From Kineococcus sp. NBC_00420 (GTDB lineage: Bacteria; Actinomycetota; Actinomycetes; Actinomycetales; Kineococcaceae), in contig NZ_CP107930.1 in the NCBI RefSeq assembly GCF_036021035.1, positions 992,001 to 1,056,000 on the forward strand: 64,000 bases of DNA, given 5' to 3'. Of the stretch, positions 63,638-64,000 are shown piece after piece. Each line of letters begins with the position of its first letter. The first letter of the stretch is position 1. The position numbers were made by a program, and so were the translations under genes. The notes below the pieces were generated by a model. It did no database searches. It was not told the origin of the DNA and saw nothing but the letters and a program-made list of their open reading frames with translations.

Positions 63638-64000
63638 GAGGTTGCCCCGCAACCCGCCGCCACCGTACCCGCTGCGCAGGATCCCCCGCCGGCGCAGCAC
63701 CGGGACGAGGTCGTCCAGGAACCGGTGCAACGTCACCGGGTGCAGGTCTCCGGAGAGCAGGAACCCGTCGTTGTCGGCGTCCGCACCGAACTCCTCCACG
63801 AGGTCGGCGAACTCCTCCGCCGTCCCGACCAACCCGCTGCGGTCACCGAGACGCCCCTTGCGGGCCTTGCGGGCCAGCAGTTCCCGCAGCGGGGCGTCCG
63901 GGGTGTCCCCGCGCAACGCGGTGAGGGTGCCGAGCGAGACGTGGTCACCGAACACCGCGGGATCGATGGGCGCGTCCAGCGGGAGGGCCGTGAGGTCGGT
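63626..64000 (-). CDS. LLM-class flavin monooxygenase, C-terminal fragment (5' end outside window)
   Basis: The last 124 residues of a protein that begins beyond the right edge. The fragment opens TDLTALPLDAPIDPAVFGDH and ends LHPVTLHRFLDDLVPVLRRR then GNLFEF. This fits the C-terminus of NtaA/SnaA/DszA-type FMN-dependent monooxygenases (luciferase-like family). The frame is open through base 64000 with no start needed. Substrate unknown. It is convergent with the small hydrolase gene. Confidence 0.8.
   Translation of the reverse strand, partial: TDLTALPLDAPIDPAVFGDHVSLGTLTALRGDTPDAPLRELLARKARKGRLGDRSGLVGTAEEFADLVEEFGADADNDGFLLSGDLHPVTLHRFLDDLVPVLRRRGILRSGYGGGGLRGNLFEF

Noticed and set aside
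1-64000. Defence system, toxin-antitoxin pair, prophage or biosynthetic cluster
   Set aside because: I searched both strands for nucleases, methylases, integrases, small toxin/antitoxin pairs and NRPS/PKS modules and saw none.

Overview
The window is chromosomal DNA from a very GC-rich actinobacterium. Nearly all third codon positions are G or C, GTG starts are common, GTGA and ATGA gene overlaps are frequent, and there are ribosomal, cell-wall and amino-acid genes in an order familiar from Actinobacteria (gltX, tRNAs, IclR-type leu regulator, leuCD, HU; ddl, DUF3515, thiL, rpmB, recG, rsmD, coaD, DUF177, rpmF, rnc, mutM). A Kineococcus-like member of the Kineosporiales is my best guess, from gene content and memory only. 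I see no insertion sequence, phage, CRISPR array or plasmid gene.

1-5.5 kb: the 5' part of smc on the minus strand (it runs off the left edge), a Bcr/CflA-type MFS exporter, an acylphosphatase and an unknown protein. 5.5-18 kb: a VanY-type peptidase and then an L-rhamnose locus. A minus-strand operon carries a solute-binding lipoprotein, two permeases and a cytoplasmic GH78 alpha-L-rhamnosidase. The divergent plus-strand operon carries rhamnose isomerase, a fused rhamnulose-1-P aldolase/lactaldehyde dehydrogenase, rhamnulokinase and an FMN L-lactate dehydrogenase. Together they would take rhamnosides to DHAP and pyruvate. Two matching 12-bp pseudo-palindromes sit in the shared control region. 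18-28 kb: small accessory units: ArsR/SDR/TSUP, MarR/hydrolase, a purine-type permease with a ROK regulator, and a second sugar ABC importer. Neither importer has its own ATPase.

28-38 kb: a long minus-strand housekeeping cluster (diguanylate cyclase, recG, an ABC pair, rsmD, coaD, a DivIVA-like protein, DUF177, rpmF, rnc, mutM, HAD phosphatase). In many actinobacteria smc follows mutM directly. Here about 25 kb of accessory genes separates them. 38-50 kb: rpmB, thiL, DUF3515, GrpB, an MpaB-type oxygenase, a lipoprotein, ddl, a Cys/Met-metabolism PLP enzyme, an XRE-HTH/MurA-like fusion with a perfect 18-bp palindrome at its start, HU with a basic Ala/Lys-rich tail, leuD, leuC and their divergent IclR regulator.

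50-64 kb: tRNA-Glu(CTC), tRNA-Gln(CTG), gltX, a secreted lipoprotein, an FAH-family enzyme, ilvE and leuB, a NarL-type two-component system, purT, a MacB/FtsX-type ABC exporter, a MhuD-like haem monooxygenase, a small alpha/beta-hydrolase-like protein and the C-terminal end of an LLM flavin monooxygenase that runs off the right edge. Family names come from reading motifs and from memory; no database search was possible.
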